This document shows, one piece after another, positions 16,231-25,582 of a DNA stretch of 64,000 bases. This stretch comes from MAG-121220-bin8 sp965655865 (GTDB lineage: Bacteria > Bacteroidota > Bacteroidia > Flavobacteriales > Flavobacteriaceae), in assembly GCA_965655865.1 (NCBI GenBank), contig CBFHJJ010000007.1, positions 1 through 64,000 on the forward strand, written 5' to 3'. The position numbers were made by a program, and so were the translations under genes. Every line of letters starts with the position of its first letter. Position 1 is the stretch's first letter. A model generated the notes under the pieces. It was not told the origin of the DNA. It did no database searches and worked only from the letters and a program-made list of their open reading frames with translations.

Positions 16231-16791
16231 ATGAAAAAAAAATCAAAAATAATACTCGCTATAATAATTGTTTCTCCGATTTTATGGATTTTTCAAGATA
16301 TGATTAGGTTTAGTAATTCAAAGACTACAGAAATTACTGAATCTGAAGAATACACTGATATAATTGGATTATTTAATAGAGAAGAACTTTCAAATACCCC
16401 ACATGCAGAATGGTTTAATCAAAATTATTCAGATTACAATCTTGATCAAGAAACTGTAAATAAACTAAAACCGCTATTTAAGGATCTAGAAATAACTGTT
16501 TTCATGGGAACGTGGTGTTCCGATAGCAGAAAAGAAATACCTGTTTTTTATAAATTAATTGATCAACTCAATTTTAATGAAGATTCAATAAAATTAATTG
16601 GAATGACATTAGAAAAAACCACACCAGATAGCCTTGAACTTAATCAAAATATAATAAATGTTCCAACTTTTATATTTAAAAAGAGAGGTAATGAAATAAA
16701 TAGAATAGTTGAATTTCCGTTAGAAACAATTGAGAAAGATATATTAGAGATTTTAACTACAAACAATTATCAAAATCCATACGATTTTTAA
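16231..16791 (+). CDS. Membrane-anchored thioredoxin-like protein with a single active-site cysteine
   Basis: 186 residues. An N-terminal helix (about 6-22) anchors a periplasmic thioredoxin fold. The active site is G-T-W-C96-S-D-S99-R: the second Cys of CxxC is replaced by Ser, so disulfide exchange would need another Cys, and none is present. The cis-Pro segment N-V-P-T-F-I-F is intact. Possible roles are a monothiol reductant partner or a non-redox binding protein. It lies between gpmI and map with 1-2 nt spacing, so it is coexpressed with housekeeping enzymes. Confidence 0.75.
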   Translation: MKKKSKIILAIIIVSPILWIFQDMIRFSNSKTTEITESEEYTDIIGLFNREELSNTPHAEWFNQNYSDYNLDQETVNKLKPLFKDLEITVFMGTWCSDSRKEIPVFYKLIDQLNFNEDSIKLIGMTLEKTTPDSLELNQNIINVPTFIFKKRGNEINRIVEFPLETIEKDILEILTTNNYQNPYDF

Positions 16792-16792
16792 A

Positions 16793-17593
16793 ATGAGTTT
16801 AATTAAAAGCCTGGAAGAAATAGAGTTAATTCGTGAAAGTGCTCAACTAGTATCTAAAACCCTAGGCATGCTTGCTAAAGAAATCAAGCCTGGAATAAAT
16901 ACTTTATTTCTTGACAATTTAGCTGAGACATTTATTAGAGATCATAAAGCTGAACCTGGTTTTTTAGGTTTATATGATTTTCCTAATACACTTTGTATAA
17001 GTCCAAATTCTCAAGTTGTTCACGGAATTCCTAACAATGATATCGTTAAAGAAGGTGATATACTTTCAATTGACTGCGGTGTCTTAAAAAACGGATACTA
17101 CGGAGATCACGCATATACTTTTGGTGTTGGTGAAATTGATCCAGAAGTTGAAAAATTATTACAAACCACAAAAGAATCTCTTTATGTTGGAATTAATCAA
17201 TTTAAAGTTGGAAACAGAGTTGGTGACGTTGGCTATGCCATTCAAAACTACAATGAATCCAATGGATATGGAGTTGTCAGAGAATTGGTTGGCCATGGTC
17301 TTGGAAAAGAAATGCACGAAAAACCTGAAATGCCTAATTATGGAAAAAGAGGGTCTGGTAAAAAATTTCAGAACGGAATGGTAGTTGCGATTGAGCCTAT
17401 GATTAATCTAGGAACATCAAAAATCAATCAATTAAATGACGGTTGGACAATTCTAACAAGAGATAAAAAACCTAGTGCTCATTTCGAACATAATGTTGCT
17501 ATTATTGATGGAAAGCCAAAGCTATTATCAACCTTTGATTATGTTTATCAAGCATTAGGAATTGAAAGTGATGAAGAAGTGCCTTTTAAATAA
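16793..17593 (+). CDS. map: Type I methionine aminopeptidase
   Basis: 266 residues. All five metal ligands are present: Asp94 (S-I-D-C-G), Asp105, His168 (G-H-G-L-G), Glu201 (A-I-E-P-M) and Glu232 (F-E-H-N-V); His77 matches the conserved substrate-site His. It removes the initiator Met from nascent proteins in the cytoplasm. One nt after the thioredoxin-like gene and 5 nt before a methyltransferase gene. Confidence 0.95.
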   Translation: MSLIKSLEEIELIRESAQLVSKTLGMLAKEIKPGINTLFLDNLAETFIRDHKAEPGFLGLYDFPNTLCISPNSQVVHGIPNNDIVKEGDILSIDCGVLKNGYYGDHAYTFGVGEIDPEVEKLLQTTKESLYVGINQFKVGNRVGDVGYAIQNYNESNGYGVVRELVGHGLGKEMHEKPEMPNYGKRGSGKKFQNGMVVAIEPMINLGTSKINQLNDGWTILTRDKKPSAHFEHNVAIIDGKPKLLSTFDYVYQALGIESDEEVPFK

Positions 17594-17598
17594 ATAGA

Positions 17599-18375
17599 TT
17601 GAAACAACTAGTTAAATTTTTAATAAATATTGTCCCAAGGCCTTATTTGATATGGCTTAGTAACTTTTTTGGTCCAATTTTAGATATTTATTTTAGAGGA
17701 ACAAAGTTTGTAGACCCAATAAATGGTAAATCGTATAGAAAATTCCTCCCTTATGGGTATGTTATACAAAGAGAAAATGCACTTAGCCCTGGAACTTTAT
17801 CTCTTGAAAGACATAGATTATTATGGTTATTTTTAAAAAATGAAACTATTTTTTTTAAAGAAAAAATAAAAGTATTACACATAGCACCTGAACAATCTTT
17901 CTATAATATTTTTAAAAAACAAAAAAATATAAATTATACAACATATGATTTAAATTCTCCACTTGCTTCAATAAAAGGGGACGTTTGTAATATGCCATTT
18001 AACGAAAATTCCTTTGATTTTATATTATGTAATCATGTCCTTGAACATATTGAAGATGATCAAAAAGCTATGAGTGAAATATTTAGAGTTTTAAATATTG
18101 GTGGTAAAGCTATTCTTCAAGTTCCATTAAATCAAAATTCAAAAAATACATTAGAGGATAATTCAATCACAAGCCAGAAAGAAAGAATTGAAAAATTTGG
18201 ACAATATGACCACGTAAGATTATATGGGATGGACTATTTTGAAAGGCTCAAAAAAGTTGGATTTGAAGTTGAGCAGATTAAATATGCATTAAATTACAAT
18301 AAAAAGGATATTAAGAAATATGGAATAACAGAAAATGAGATTATACCTTTGTGTAAGAAATTAATCAAAAATTAA
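17599..18375 (+). CDS. Class I SAM-dependent methyltransferase
   Basis: 258 residues starting with TTG 5 nt after the map stop; no upstream ATG fits. SAM-binding segment V-L-H-I-A-P-E-Q near 92-99, D-V-C-N-M-P-F at about 128-134, and C-N-H-V-L-E-H-I-E-D-D, a methyltransferase-11-type motif IV. The N-terminal 80 residues are basic and hydrophobic and include P-Y-G-Y, shared with a group of small Bacteroidota methyltransferases. Substrate unknown. The last 15 nt overlap the convergent apbE gene. Confidence 0.82.
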   Translation: MKQLVKFLINIVPRPYLIWLSNFFGPILDIYFRGTKFVDPINGKSYRKFLPYGYVIQRENALSPGTLSLERHRLLWLFLKNETIFFKEKIKVLHIAPEQSFYNIFKKQKNINYTTYDLNSPLASIKGDVCNMPFNENSFDFILCNHVLEHIEDDQKAMSEIFRVLNIGGKAILQVPLNQNSKNTLEDNSITSQKERIEKFGQYDHVRLYGMDYFERLKKVGFEVEQIKYALNYNKKDIKKYGITENEIIPLCKKLIKN

Positions 18376-19359
18376 TTTTTTAAAACCTTGACTGTAATAG
18401 GTTTGAATTTCATTGTTTGAATCAAAATAAATAATCATTCCATCCAAAGAGTCATCAGTATTAATTAAATCCATAGATTTTTCGAGAGGCATAGCCATAA
18501 ACGCTGTTGCATAAGCATCTGCAGTCATACAGTTTTCAGCTATCACAGACGATGCTAGAATATTAGTTTCATCAGCACTACCAGTATTAGGATTGATAGT
18601 ATGAACTATTTTATCACCTGTTTCTGGATCAATCAAAAATTTCCTATAATTACCTGAGCTAGCAAGCGCACTATTTTTTAAAAAGAGTTTTTGCTTAGTA
18701 TAATCTGGTTTTAATGGATCAGAAATTCCAACCTTCCAGCTGGTATTAGTTATATTGTTTGTACCACTAGCATACATCTCACCTCCTATTTCAATTAAAT
18801 GATTTTTAATATTATTTTCTTTTAAAACTTTAGATAATAAATCAACACAATAGCCTTTAGCAATTGCATTAAAATCGAGATACATTCCTTTGTTTAGTTT
18901 AACTATTCTATTATTTAGTAGTACTTTATCAAAACCAATATAATTCATTATACTATCTACATTCACAGAGTATTTAGGAACTGTATTTGGTCCCAATCCG
19001 TAAGCATTTGCTAGAATACCTGCTGTTGGGTCAAAATAGCCCATGGTATGCTTCCAAATTGATTTTGACTTGTTAAATACTTTGATAAAATTGTCGTCAA
19101 CCTCAACTAAATCATATCCATTATTAATTTTAGATATATCAGAACTTGAAATATAAGTTGAAAGTGATTTATTTAAATCAAAAAAAATAGAATCAGTTAT
19201 AGATTCCAAATTCTCTAAGGGCTTAACGGAATTATATATAATAGTAAACTTGGTTCCTAATGCATAACCTGAGTAAGAGTAAGTATTATACCTCTTCGTA
19301 CAACTGATTAATAAACTGATAAAGAATAAATAACTAATTAATCTTCTCGATACCATCAT
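18361..19359 (-). CDS. apbE: FAD:protein FMN transferase (ApbE), lipoprotein
   Basis: 332 residues, lipobox L-L-I-S-C20. Features of the ApbE family: G-Y-A-L-G-T-K-F near 31, F-D-P-T-A-G, L-D-F-N-A-I-A-K-G-Y, E-I-G-G-E-M-Y-A-S-G, H-T-I-N-P-N-T-G and T-A-D-A-Y-A-T-A. It transfers FMN from FAD onto Thr of target proteins in the periplasm. As the last gene of the nqr operon its evident targets are NqrB and NqrC. The start overlaps the preceding small gene by 26 nt. Confidence 0.93.
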   Translation of the reverse strand: MMVSRRLISYLFFISLLISCTKRYNTYSYSGYALGTKFTIIYNSVKPLENLESITDSIFFDLNKSLSTYISSSDISKINNGYDLVEVDDNFIKVFNKSKSIWKHTMGYFDPTAGILANAYGLGPNTVPKYSVNVDSIMNYIGFDKVLLNNRIVKLNKGMYLDFNAIAKGYCVDLLSKVLKENNIKNHLIEIGGEMYASGTNNITNTSWKVGISDPLKPDYTKQKLFLKNSALASSGNYRKFLIDPETGDKIVHTINPNTGSADETNILASSVIAENCMTADAYATAFMAMPLEKSMDLINTDDSLDGMIIYFDSNNEIQTYYSQGFKKLIFD

Positions 19360-19729
19360 AATTTACAATATAGCTTGAATTCTTAAATAAAGGTAATTCA
19401 TAATCATCAGAGTTTGCTAGTCCTACTTTTGCACACAATAATTTAGCGTCAAATTTATTGCAATGCTCTAAAATTTTATTAAGATTTTTAACCTCAAATG
19501 TTTTAGGATTTTCAGGATAAAGAATAGCTTTAACTATTATAAAATATAGTTGTTTGTTTTTAGTACATACAAACTGAGGGTTTTTTTCCAAAGAACTATT
19601 AATGGATAAAAATTCATAATTATCTTTCTCTAGATCTTTGCCAATGATATTCATTGCCAATCTATGAAGCTCTTCTTTACCTAATGGAACTGGCAATAAA
19701 TTATCCTCCAAAGTCGTCAAATCTGACAT
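19334..19729 (-). CDS. Uncharacterised NQR-operon protein between nqrF and apbE
   Basis: 131 residues from the ATG at 19729 (an upstream in-frame ATG at 19753 would give 139). No signal peptide or membrane helix: soluble, cytoplasmic. Key features are K-E-E-L-H-R-L-A-M-N-I-I-G-K-D-L-E, then N-P-Q-F-V-C, L-Y-F-I-I-V-K-A-I and L-L-C-A-K-V-G-L-A-N, with three Cys. I recall orthologues in the same position in Flavobacteriia, often labelled 'NQR subunit F' by proximity, but it has none of the NqrF domains. It overlaps nqrF by 29 nt and apbE by 26 nt. A role in NQR assembly or iron delivery is only inferred from position. Confidence 0.75.
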   Translation of the reverse strand: MSDLTTLEDNLLPVPLGKEELHRLAMNIIGKDLEKDNYEFLSINSSLEKNPQFVCTKNKQLYFIIVKAILYPENPKTFEVKNLNKILEHCNKFDAKLLCAKVGLANSDDYELPLFKNSSYIVNYDGIEKIN

Positions 19730-20999
19730 TTTCCGGCGGAACTCCAAAATCATCAGCCATTTTTTCTATAGCTTGATTCATTAAAGGTGGACCACAAAAA
19801 TATACTTCAATGTCTTCAGGGTTTTCGTGATGATTCAAATAATTGTCTATAACGGTTTGATGAACAAATCCAGTAAATCCATCACCTTCTCCATCTAAAC
19901 CATCTTTAACTTTCCAGTCGTCTTCATCTGTTGGTTCAGAGAGAGCTAAATAAAATTTGAAATTAGGAAAGTCTTTTTCAAGGGCCTTAAAATGATCAAC
20001 ATAAAAAAGTTCTCTTTTTGATCTTCCCCCGTACCAAAAGCTGACCTTTCTTCCAGTTTTAAGTGTTCTAAACAAATGATATAAATGTGATCTCATTGGA
20101 GCCATTCCTGCACCACCACCTACGTACAACATTTCAGCTTCAGAATCATTTATAAAAAACTCTCCAAAAGGACCAGAAATTGTTACTTTATCACCAGGTT
20201 TTTTGGAAAAAATATAAGATGAAGCAACACCTGGATTTACATCCATCCAATTATTAGTCGCTCTATCCCATGGCGGTGTAGCAATCCTTACATTTAACAT
20301 TATTTCTTTTCCTTCAGCTGGATAAGAAGCCATAGAATAAGCACGTTCGACTAATTCAGTGTTTTTCATTTTTAAATCCCAAAGCTTAAACTTATCCCAT
20401 TCTAACTGAAACTTATTTGGATCACCTGGGTGTTCCTCAGGGTGAGACTCAATATTCATGTCTTTAAAATCTATATCGCATTCTGGGATTTCGATTTGAA
20501 TGTAACCACCTGCTTTATAACCCATATCTTCGGGTATTTCCACAACAAATTCTTTAATAAATGAGGCCACATTCCAATTTCTAACGACTGTTCCCTCCCA
20601 TTTTTTTATACCAAAAACTTCTTCAGGCACTTGAATAATCATGTCTTGTTTAACTTTAACTTGACATCCTAATCTCCATCCTTCAGCAATTTCTTTTCTC
20701 GAAAAATGAGGTGCTTCAGTTGGTAGTATTTCACCCCCACCCTCACTAATAATGCACTTACATTGAACACAAGTACCACCTCCTCCACAAGCTGAAGGTA
20801 AAAATATTTTATTATTGCTTAAAGTAGAAAGAAGTGTGTCTCCAGAGTTTACCTCAACTTCATTTTCTCCGTTAACTAATAATTTAACAGGTCCAGATGG
20901 AACTAATTTGGCTTTAACACCAAGTAACATTCCCACCAAAAGAAAGATAATTCCTAAAAAAATTACAATACTAAATAAAATATAAGTTGAAATTGTCAT
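19701..20999 (-). CDS. nqrF: Na+-translocating NADH:quinone reductase subunit F
   Basis: 432 residues. One N-terminal helix (about 5-27); a 2Fe-2S ferredoxin domain with Cys71, Cys77, Cys80 and Cys112; an FAD domain with R-A-Y-S-M-A-S-Y near 215-222; and an NADH domain with G-G-G-A-G-M-A-P and the C-terminal V-Y-F-C-G-P-P. It is the electron-input subunit, oxidising NADH on the cytoplasmic side. Length and domain order are standard. It overlaps the next gene by about 29 nt. Confidence 0.97.
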   Translation of the reverse strand: MTISTYILFSIVIFLGIIFLLVGMLLGVKAKLVPSGPVKLLVNGENEVEVNSGDTLLSTLSNNKIFLPSACGGGGTCVQCKCIISEGGGEILPTEAPHFSRKEIAEGWRLGCQVKVKQDMIIQVPEEVFGIKKWEGTVVRNWNVASFIKEFVVEIPEDMGYKAGGYIQIEIPECDIDFKDMNIESHPEEHPGDPNKFQLEWDKFKLWDLKMKNTELVERAYSMASYPAEGKEIMLNVRIATPPWDRATNNWMDVNPGVASSYIFSKKPGDKVTISGPFGEFFINDSEAEMLYVGGGAGMAPMRSHLYHLFRTLKTGRKVSFWYGGRSKRELFYVDHFKALEKDFPNFKFYLALSEPTDEDDWKVKDGLDGEGDGFTGFVHQTVIDNYLNHHENPEDIEVYFCGPPLMNQAIEKMADDFGVPPENVRFDDFGG

Positions 21000-21007
21000 A
21001 AAAAAAA

Positions 21008-21622
21008 TTAAAGTTTAATTCCCATAAAGCTCATAAAACCAATGGCCATTAGTCCAGTTATAATGAATGTTATCCCCAATCCTTTTAAAGGAGCTGGAAC
21101 GTTTGAGTATGCTATTTTTTCACGAATAGCTGCAATAGCAACTATAGCTAGAAGCCAACCAATACCTGACCCAAGACCGTAAATGGCTGATTCTGTAATA
21201 CCTGAAAAATCTTTAATCTGCATAAAAAGTGATCCTCCAAGAATAGCACAATTAACAGCAATTAATGGTAAAAATATTCCAAGAGCTCCATATAAAGCTG
21301 GAGAAAATTTCTCAACAATCATTTCTACTAACTGAACCATAGAAGCGATTACAGCTATGAACATAATAAAACTTAAAAAACTTAAATCAAGTTCTGCATA
21401 TTCAGGTCCAATCCATTTTAATGCTCCAGCTTGTAAAAGATATTGATCAATTAAAAAATTTAAAGGAACAGTGATAGTTAAAACAAAAATTACTGCGAAG
21501 CCCATTCCAATAGATGTTTTGACAGTTTTAGAAACAGCCAAATAGGAACACATCCCTAGGAAGTATGCAAAAACCATGTTTTCTATGAAAATACTTTTAA
21601 TAAATAAATTTGCGTAATCCAT
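21008..21622 (-). CDS. nqrE: Na+-translocating NADH:quinone reductase subunit E
   Basis: 204 residues, six hydrophobic helices. The N-terminal segment F-I-K-S-I-F-I-E-N-M-V-F-A-Y-F-L-G-M-C and the later N-C-A-I-L-G-G matter: the Cys residues belong to the Cys-ligated iron centre shared with NqrD in the membrane. It lies 11 nt downstream of nqrD. Confidence 0.96.
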   Translation of the reverse strand: MDYANLFIKSIFIENMVFAYFLGMCSYLAVSKTVKTSIGMGFAVIFVLTITVPLNFLIDQYLLQAGALKWIGPEYAELDLSFLSFIMFIAVIASMVQLVEMIVEKFSPALYGALGIFLPLIAVNCAILGGSLFMQIKDFSGITESAIYGLGSGIGWLLAIVAIAAIREKIAYSNVPAPLKGLGITFIITGLMAIGFMSFMGIKL

Positions 21623-21633
21623 TGTATAATTTT

Positions 21634-22254
21634 TTATCCTTGTTCAATAAGTTTTCTATTTCTAGATCTTTGTACCCATATAATTAGACCAACAGTAATC
21701 AGAGCCATTGGAGACAATAACATAAGACCATTGTCTACATAACCCATTTCGTAAATGAAATCAGGAATAGCTTGGATACCTAATAATTTACCTGATCCTA
21801 AAAGTTCTCTAAAAAAGGCAACTAGCATCAAGATCCACGCATATCCAAATGCATTTCCTACTCCATCCAAAAATGATCTCCATACTCCGTTCCCAAGTGC
21901 AAAAGCTTCTAATCTACCCATAACAATACAATTGGTAATGATAAGTCCAATAAAAATTGATAATTCTTTACTAACATCGTATGCATACGCTCTTAAAACT
22001 TGATCAACCAATACAACCATAGAAGCTACAACTACAAGTTGAACTATAATTCTTATTCTATTTGGAATTAAATCCCTTAAAATTGAAATAATTACATTAC
22101 TAGCTGCCATTACTGCAATAACAGACAAACTCATTACAATAGCTGCTTTAAGCTGAACTGTAATAGCTAAAGCTGAACATATTCCTAGAACTTGGACAGT
22201 TATTGGATTATTGTCATCTAAAGGATCAGTAAGTAAAACTTTATTTTTAGACAT
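21634..22254 (-). CDS. nqrD: Na+-translocating NADH:quinone reductase subunit D
   Basis: 206 residues, six hydrophobic helices. L-G-I-C-S-A-L-A near 23-30 and I-I-T-N-C-I-V-M-G-R near 103-112 carry the two Cys that coordinate the membrane iron centre together with NqrE. Start is 1 nt after the nqrC stop. Confidence 0.96.
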   Translation of the reverse strand: MSKNKVLLTDPLDDNNPITVQVLGICSALAITVQLKAAIVMSLSVIAVMAASNVIISILRDLIPNRIRIIVQLVVVASMVVLVDQVLRAYAYDVSKELSIFIGLIITNCIVMGRLEAFALGNGVWRSFLDGVGNAFGYAWILMLVAFFRELLGSGKLLGIQAIPDFIYEMGYVDNGLMLLSPMALITVGLIIWVQRSRNRKLIEQG

Positions 22255-22255
22255 A

Positions 22256-23017
22256 TTAATTTAGATTTAAGTTGTTATTTGATACAACAGCAATGCTATT
22301 AGATGACTTTATAAACTCAAAATAAGGCACATAATGTGTTATCCTTTCTTTAATCATATCAGTAACCCCATCACCAGTTATTGTAGCTCCAGAAATTGCA
22401 TCAACTTCATGGTCGGTTTTATCAAGATTTGAAGGATCATTATTAGTTTTTGAAACAGTTATGCCCATAAGTTTACTGTTAGCATCAAATAGCTTTTCAT
22501 CAGTAAATCTTTCAATAAACCAATCTTGAGTGATTTCAGCACCTAGACCCGCAGTTTCTCCAACATGATCAAAAACTACTCCTTTAATAGTATTTAAATC
22601 TTCCTTTAAAGAAATATATCCAAAAATCGCATTCCAAAGACCATTTCCTCTAATTGGAATTATGTAAAATTTCTCAGAATCAATTTCAGCTACATATAAT
22701 GGAAAATCTTGTGTATCAGGAGATTTCTTTAGTTCTAGTGCAAGTTTAACATCTTTAAACACATTAACTGAACTATCTATCGAACCATCGCTTTGAACAG
22801 CTAATTGTTCTTTAATATATTGATCAAAAAGTTTTTCAGCTCCATCCCTATCAGTCTTTATTCCAACTGTTGAGAGAATATTTTGCATTTTTTCTTTTCT
22901 TACATTTTCATTTTGTAAATCTTTTAAAGAAAAAGAAGTGTAAGCTAAAACTGATGCTACAACAAAAACCATTAAAGTAGCAAATGTAAAAGTGTATACG
23001 TTTGAGTCTCTGTTCAT
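22256..23017 (-). CDS. nqrC: Na+-translocating NADH:quinone reductase subunit C
   Basis: 253 residues: one N-terminal helix (about 9-28) and a periplasmic FMN-binding domain. The covalent flavinylation motif S209-G-A-T212-I-T identifies Thr212 as the FMN attachment site, the target of the operon's ApbE. G-N-G-L-W near 124-128 and G-E-T-A-G-L-G-A near 153-160 are conserved. Spacing to nqrB is 1 nt. Confidence 0.96.
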   Translation of the reverse strand: MNRDSNVYTFTFATLMVFVVASVLAYTSFSLKDLQNENVRKEKMQNILSTVGIKTDRDGAEKLFDQYIKEQLAVQSDGSIDSSVNVFKDVKLALELKKSPDTQDFPLYVAEIDSEKFYIIPIRGNGLWNAIFGYISLKEDLNTIKGVVFDHVGETAGLGAEITQDWFIERFTDEKLFDANSKLMGITVSKTNNDPSNLDKTDHEVDAISGATITGDGVTDMIKERITHYVPYFEFIKSSNSIAVVSNNNLNLN

Positions 23018-23018
23018 G

Positions 23019-24176
23019 TTATGCTACGTTTAAATTAGATTTTAATTTTCTGTTTAATCTTTTTTTAATGTTAGATTCAATGACATAATGATCTATAGTA
23101 GGAGCAAATACGTTCATAAGTAATATTGCTAACATAACTCCTTCAGGGTAAGCCGGATTAAAAACTCGTATCAAAATACAAAACAACCCAACAAGAATAC
23201 CATAAATCCACTTTCCTTTAGTTGTTTGAGCCGCAGAAACTGGATCAGTGGCCATAAATACTACACCAAAAGCAAACCCACCAACAATTAAGTGGTTGAA
23301 CCAACTAAAATTCATCAATTCATTAGCTCCCCACAAATTGAATAAAAGTCCCGTTAAAGCAGCACCTAAAATACTTCCTAACATAATTCTCCAGCTACCA
23401 ACACCTGTAAAAATTAAAATAAATGCACCTATTAAAACCATTAGAGTAGAAGTTTCAGCAATTGACCCGGGGATAGCTCCATAGAACATTTGAGAAACGT
23501 CGTATGGGATTGAACTTTCACCAGAAGCTAACATTCCTAATATAGTTTCTCCAGAAACTCCGTCAACATTTGAAGCCTCTGAAACCCATACTTTATTTCC
23601 AGACATATAAGTAGGATATGCAAAAAAAGCAAAAGCTCTAGCTGTAAGAGCAGGGTTTAAAATATTCATTCCTGTACCACCAAATGCTTCTTTACCAATT
23701 AAAACAGCAAAGGCAACAGAAAGTCCAACCATCCATAAAGGAATATCAATTGGCATAATCATAGGGATTAGAAGACCAGTTACTAAGTAACCTTCATTTA
23801 CTTCATGTCCTCTAAATATTGCAAATGCAAATTCAATTGCAAGTCCAACAATGTAAGAAACAGCAATCATTGGAACTATTTTAATAGATCCATGAATCAC
23901 TGCGTCAAGAGTTGTAAAATCAGAACCCAACTGAGAATAATATTGAAAACCTGTATTATATAATCCATATAATAAGGCTGGTAAAAGAGCTATAATAACT
24001 GTTATCATTGTTCTTTTTAAATCAACTGCATCTCTAATATGCGCTCCATGTTTTGTTGTATGGTTAGGAACAAACAGAAAAGTATCAAAAGCATTTACAG
24101 CAGGTGCATACTTTTCAAATTTTTCTCCCTTAGCAAAGGGTTTTCTTACAGTATCTAAAATTTTTCTAATATTCAT
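23019..24176 (-). CDS. nqrB: Na+-translocating NADH:quinone reductase subunit B
   Basis: 385 residues with about ten hydrophobic helices. The segment G-S-I-A-E-T-S-T-L-M near 237-246 corresponds to the covalent FMN region (Thr 242 or 244), and G-G-T-G-M-N-I-L-N-P-A near 166-176 and F-M-A-T-D-P-V-S-A are conserved. It carries the riboflavin and FMN cofactors and the quinone site. Adjacent genes are 1 nt (nqrC) and 19 nt (nqrA) away. Confidence 0.96.
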   Translation of the reverse strand: MNIRKILDTVRKPFAKGEKFEKYAPAVNAFDTFLFVPNHTTKHGAHIRDAVDLKRTMITVIIALLPALLYGLYNTGFQYYSQLGSDFTTLDAVIHGSIKIVPMIAVSYIVGLAIEFAFAIFRGHEVNEGYLVTGLLIPMIMPIDIPLWMVGLSVAFAVLIGKEAFGGTGMNILNPALTARAFAFFAYPTYMSGNKVWVSEASNVDGVSGETILGMLASGESSIPYDVSQMFYGAIPGSIAETSTLMVLIGAFILIFTGVGSWRIMLGSILGAALTGLLFNLWGANELMNFSWFNHLIVGGFAFGVVFMATDPVSAAQTTKGKWIYGILVGLFCILIRVFNPAYPEGVMLAILLMNVFAPTIDHYVIESNIKKRLNRKLKSNLNVA

Positions 24177-24195
24177 TTATATATCACTATTTATT

Positions 24196-25551
24196 TTATC
24201 CAACTTCTGAAACCATTAAATCTAAACCCTCTCTAATTATTTTTTGAGCTTCAATTTTAGAGGAGGAAGAATAATCAATTAATGCAAAATCTTCTGGCGC
24301 AACTTCATAAATTCCCAAATTTTCCATTTTTTCTATGTTACCAGCCATACATTCTTTCAATAATTGCATTGGAAAAATATCCATTGGGAAAACATCTTCC
24401 ATTTCACCAGTAACAACAAAAGCTCTTTCCTCACCATTTAAATTAGTGTCGAGATCGTATTTCTTATTTGGAAATAACCACGAAAAAGAGGTTTTATATA
24501 TACTTGGAACTTTATTATTAATAAAAGGTATCCAACCAAACATTCTGTAATGATTTCCTTCTCTTAAAACAGATAAAGTATTATTGTAAAAGCCTAAATA
24601 ATTATCTTTATCAACGGAGTATCCAGTCAGAACGTCTCCATTTATAAATCTTAAATTATCATCAGAATTAATACCAGCATCAGCAATAATATGTGATAAT
24701 TTAGAACCAACTATTGTTTTATAATATTGAGGGTACTTTACAGGTGGGCCAGAAACAGCAAGTGTTCTCGTTGGCTCATAGATGCCTGTTAAGAACAATT
24801 TACCAATTATCGCTACATCTTCAGCTCCGATGATCCAAACTTTTTCACCACTATTAACAGGGTCGATGTGATGAATCTGAACACCAACATTTCCAGCAGG
24901 ATGTAATCCTGAAACATTATGAACAGAAATATTTTCAATTTCTTTAATGAAAGAGTTATGATTTTTTTCAATACATATATTTAAATCTCCGTCAGTTAAT
25001 TTATTTAATACATTTAATCCTGCTTTAAAATCTTCTTTTTGATCACTTAAAATAATTTCAATGTCTGCAGCAATTGGTGCGGAGCTAACGGCTGAAATAA
25101 AAATAGATTTAGGCGTATCATTTGGATTAGATATTATATCATAAGGTCTTTGTTTAATAAATGGCCAGCAACCAGAACTTAATAAAAGTTCTACTACATC
25201 ATTTCTTGAACATGAATCTAATTTTAAAATTTTATGTTTTTTAATATTTTTATTATCATCACTATTAATTAAAATTTCTAAAATTTTTCTTTTAGCACCT
25301 CTAACTATTTCAGAAATAGTTCCAGAAACAGGTGAACAGAATTTAATTTCAGGATTTGTTTTGGAGTAAAAAACAGGATCCCCCATTTGAACACTGTCAC
25401 CAACTTTAACAACCATTTTAGGAGTTATAAGATGAAAATTTGACGGATTAATAGAAACAGATTTTGGGAAAGGAGCTTTTTTTACGATGTTTTCAGGAGC
25501 TCCTTTTAAATTGATGGATAGACCATTCTTAATTCGGATGTCATTTGACAT
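24196..25551 (-). CDS. nqrA: Na+-translocating NADH:quinone reductase subunit A
   Basis: 451 residues, soluble cytoplasmic subunit. Conserved features: an N-terminal G-L-S-I-N-L-K-G-A-P, a lipoyl-like segment V-K-V-G-D-S-V-Q-M-G-D-P-V-F, W-P-F-I-K-Q-R-P-Y near 123-131, and H-P-A-G-N-V-G-V-Q-I-H-H-I-D-P-V near 217-232. First gene of the operon, preceded by a TAAATTTG promoter box 23 nt upstream. Confidence 0.97.
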   Translation of the reverse strand: MSNDIRIKNGLSINLKGAPENIVKKAPFPKSVSINPSNFHLITPKMVVKVGDSVQMGDPVFYSKTNPEIKFCSPVSGTISEIVRGAKRKILEILINSDDNKNIKKHKILKLDSCSRNDVVELLLSSGCWPFIKQRPYDIISNPNDTPKSIFISAVSSAPIAADIEIILSDQKEDFKAGLNVLNKLTDGDLNICIEKNHNSFIKEIENISVHNVSGLHPAGNVGVQIHHIDPVNSGEKVWIIGAEDVAIIGKLFLTGIYEPTRTLAVSGPPVKYPQYYKTIVGSKLSHIIADAGINSDDNLRFINGDVLTGYSVDKDNYLGFYNNTLSVLREGNHYRMFGWIPFINNKVPSIYKTSFSWLFPNKKYDLDTNLNGEERAFVVTGEMEDVFPMDIFPMQLLKECMAGNIEKMENLGIYEVAPEDFALIDYSSSSKIEAQKIIREGLDLMVSEVG

Positions 25552-25574
25552 AATTTTTCGCTATAAATAGTGCG

Positions 25575-25582
25575 CAAATTTA
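25575..25582 (-). promoter_or_regulatory. -7 promoter box for the nqr operon
   Basis: Minus strand reads TAAATTTG, an exact TAnnTTTG match ending 23 nt before the nqrA start. It would drive all eight genes nqrA to apbE, since no internal gap exceeds 19 nt. Confidence 0.6.

Noticed and set aside
17121..17384. 87-codon plus-strand frame inside map
   Set aside because: Shifted frame of a conserved enzyme; the protein it would encode has no sensible composition or domain.
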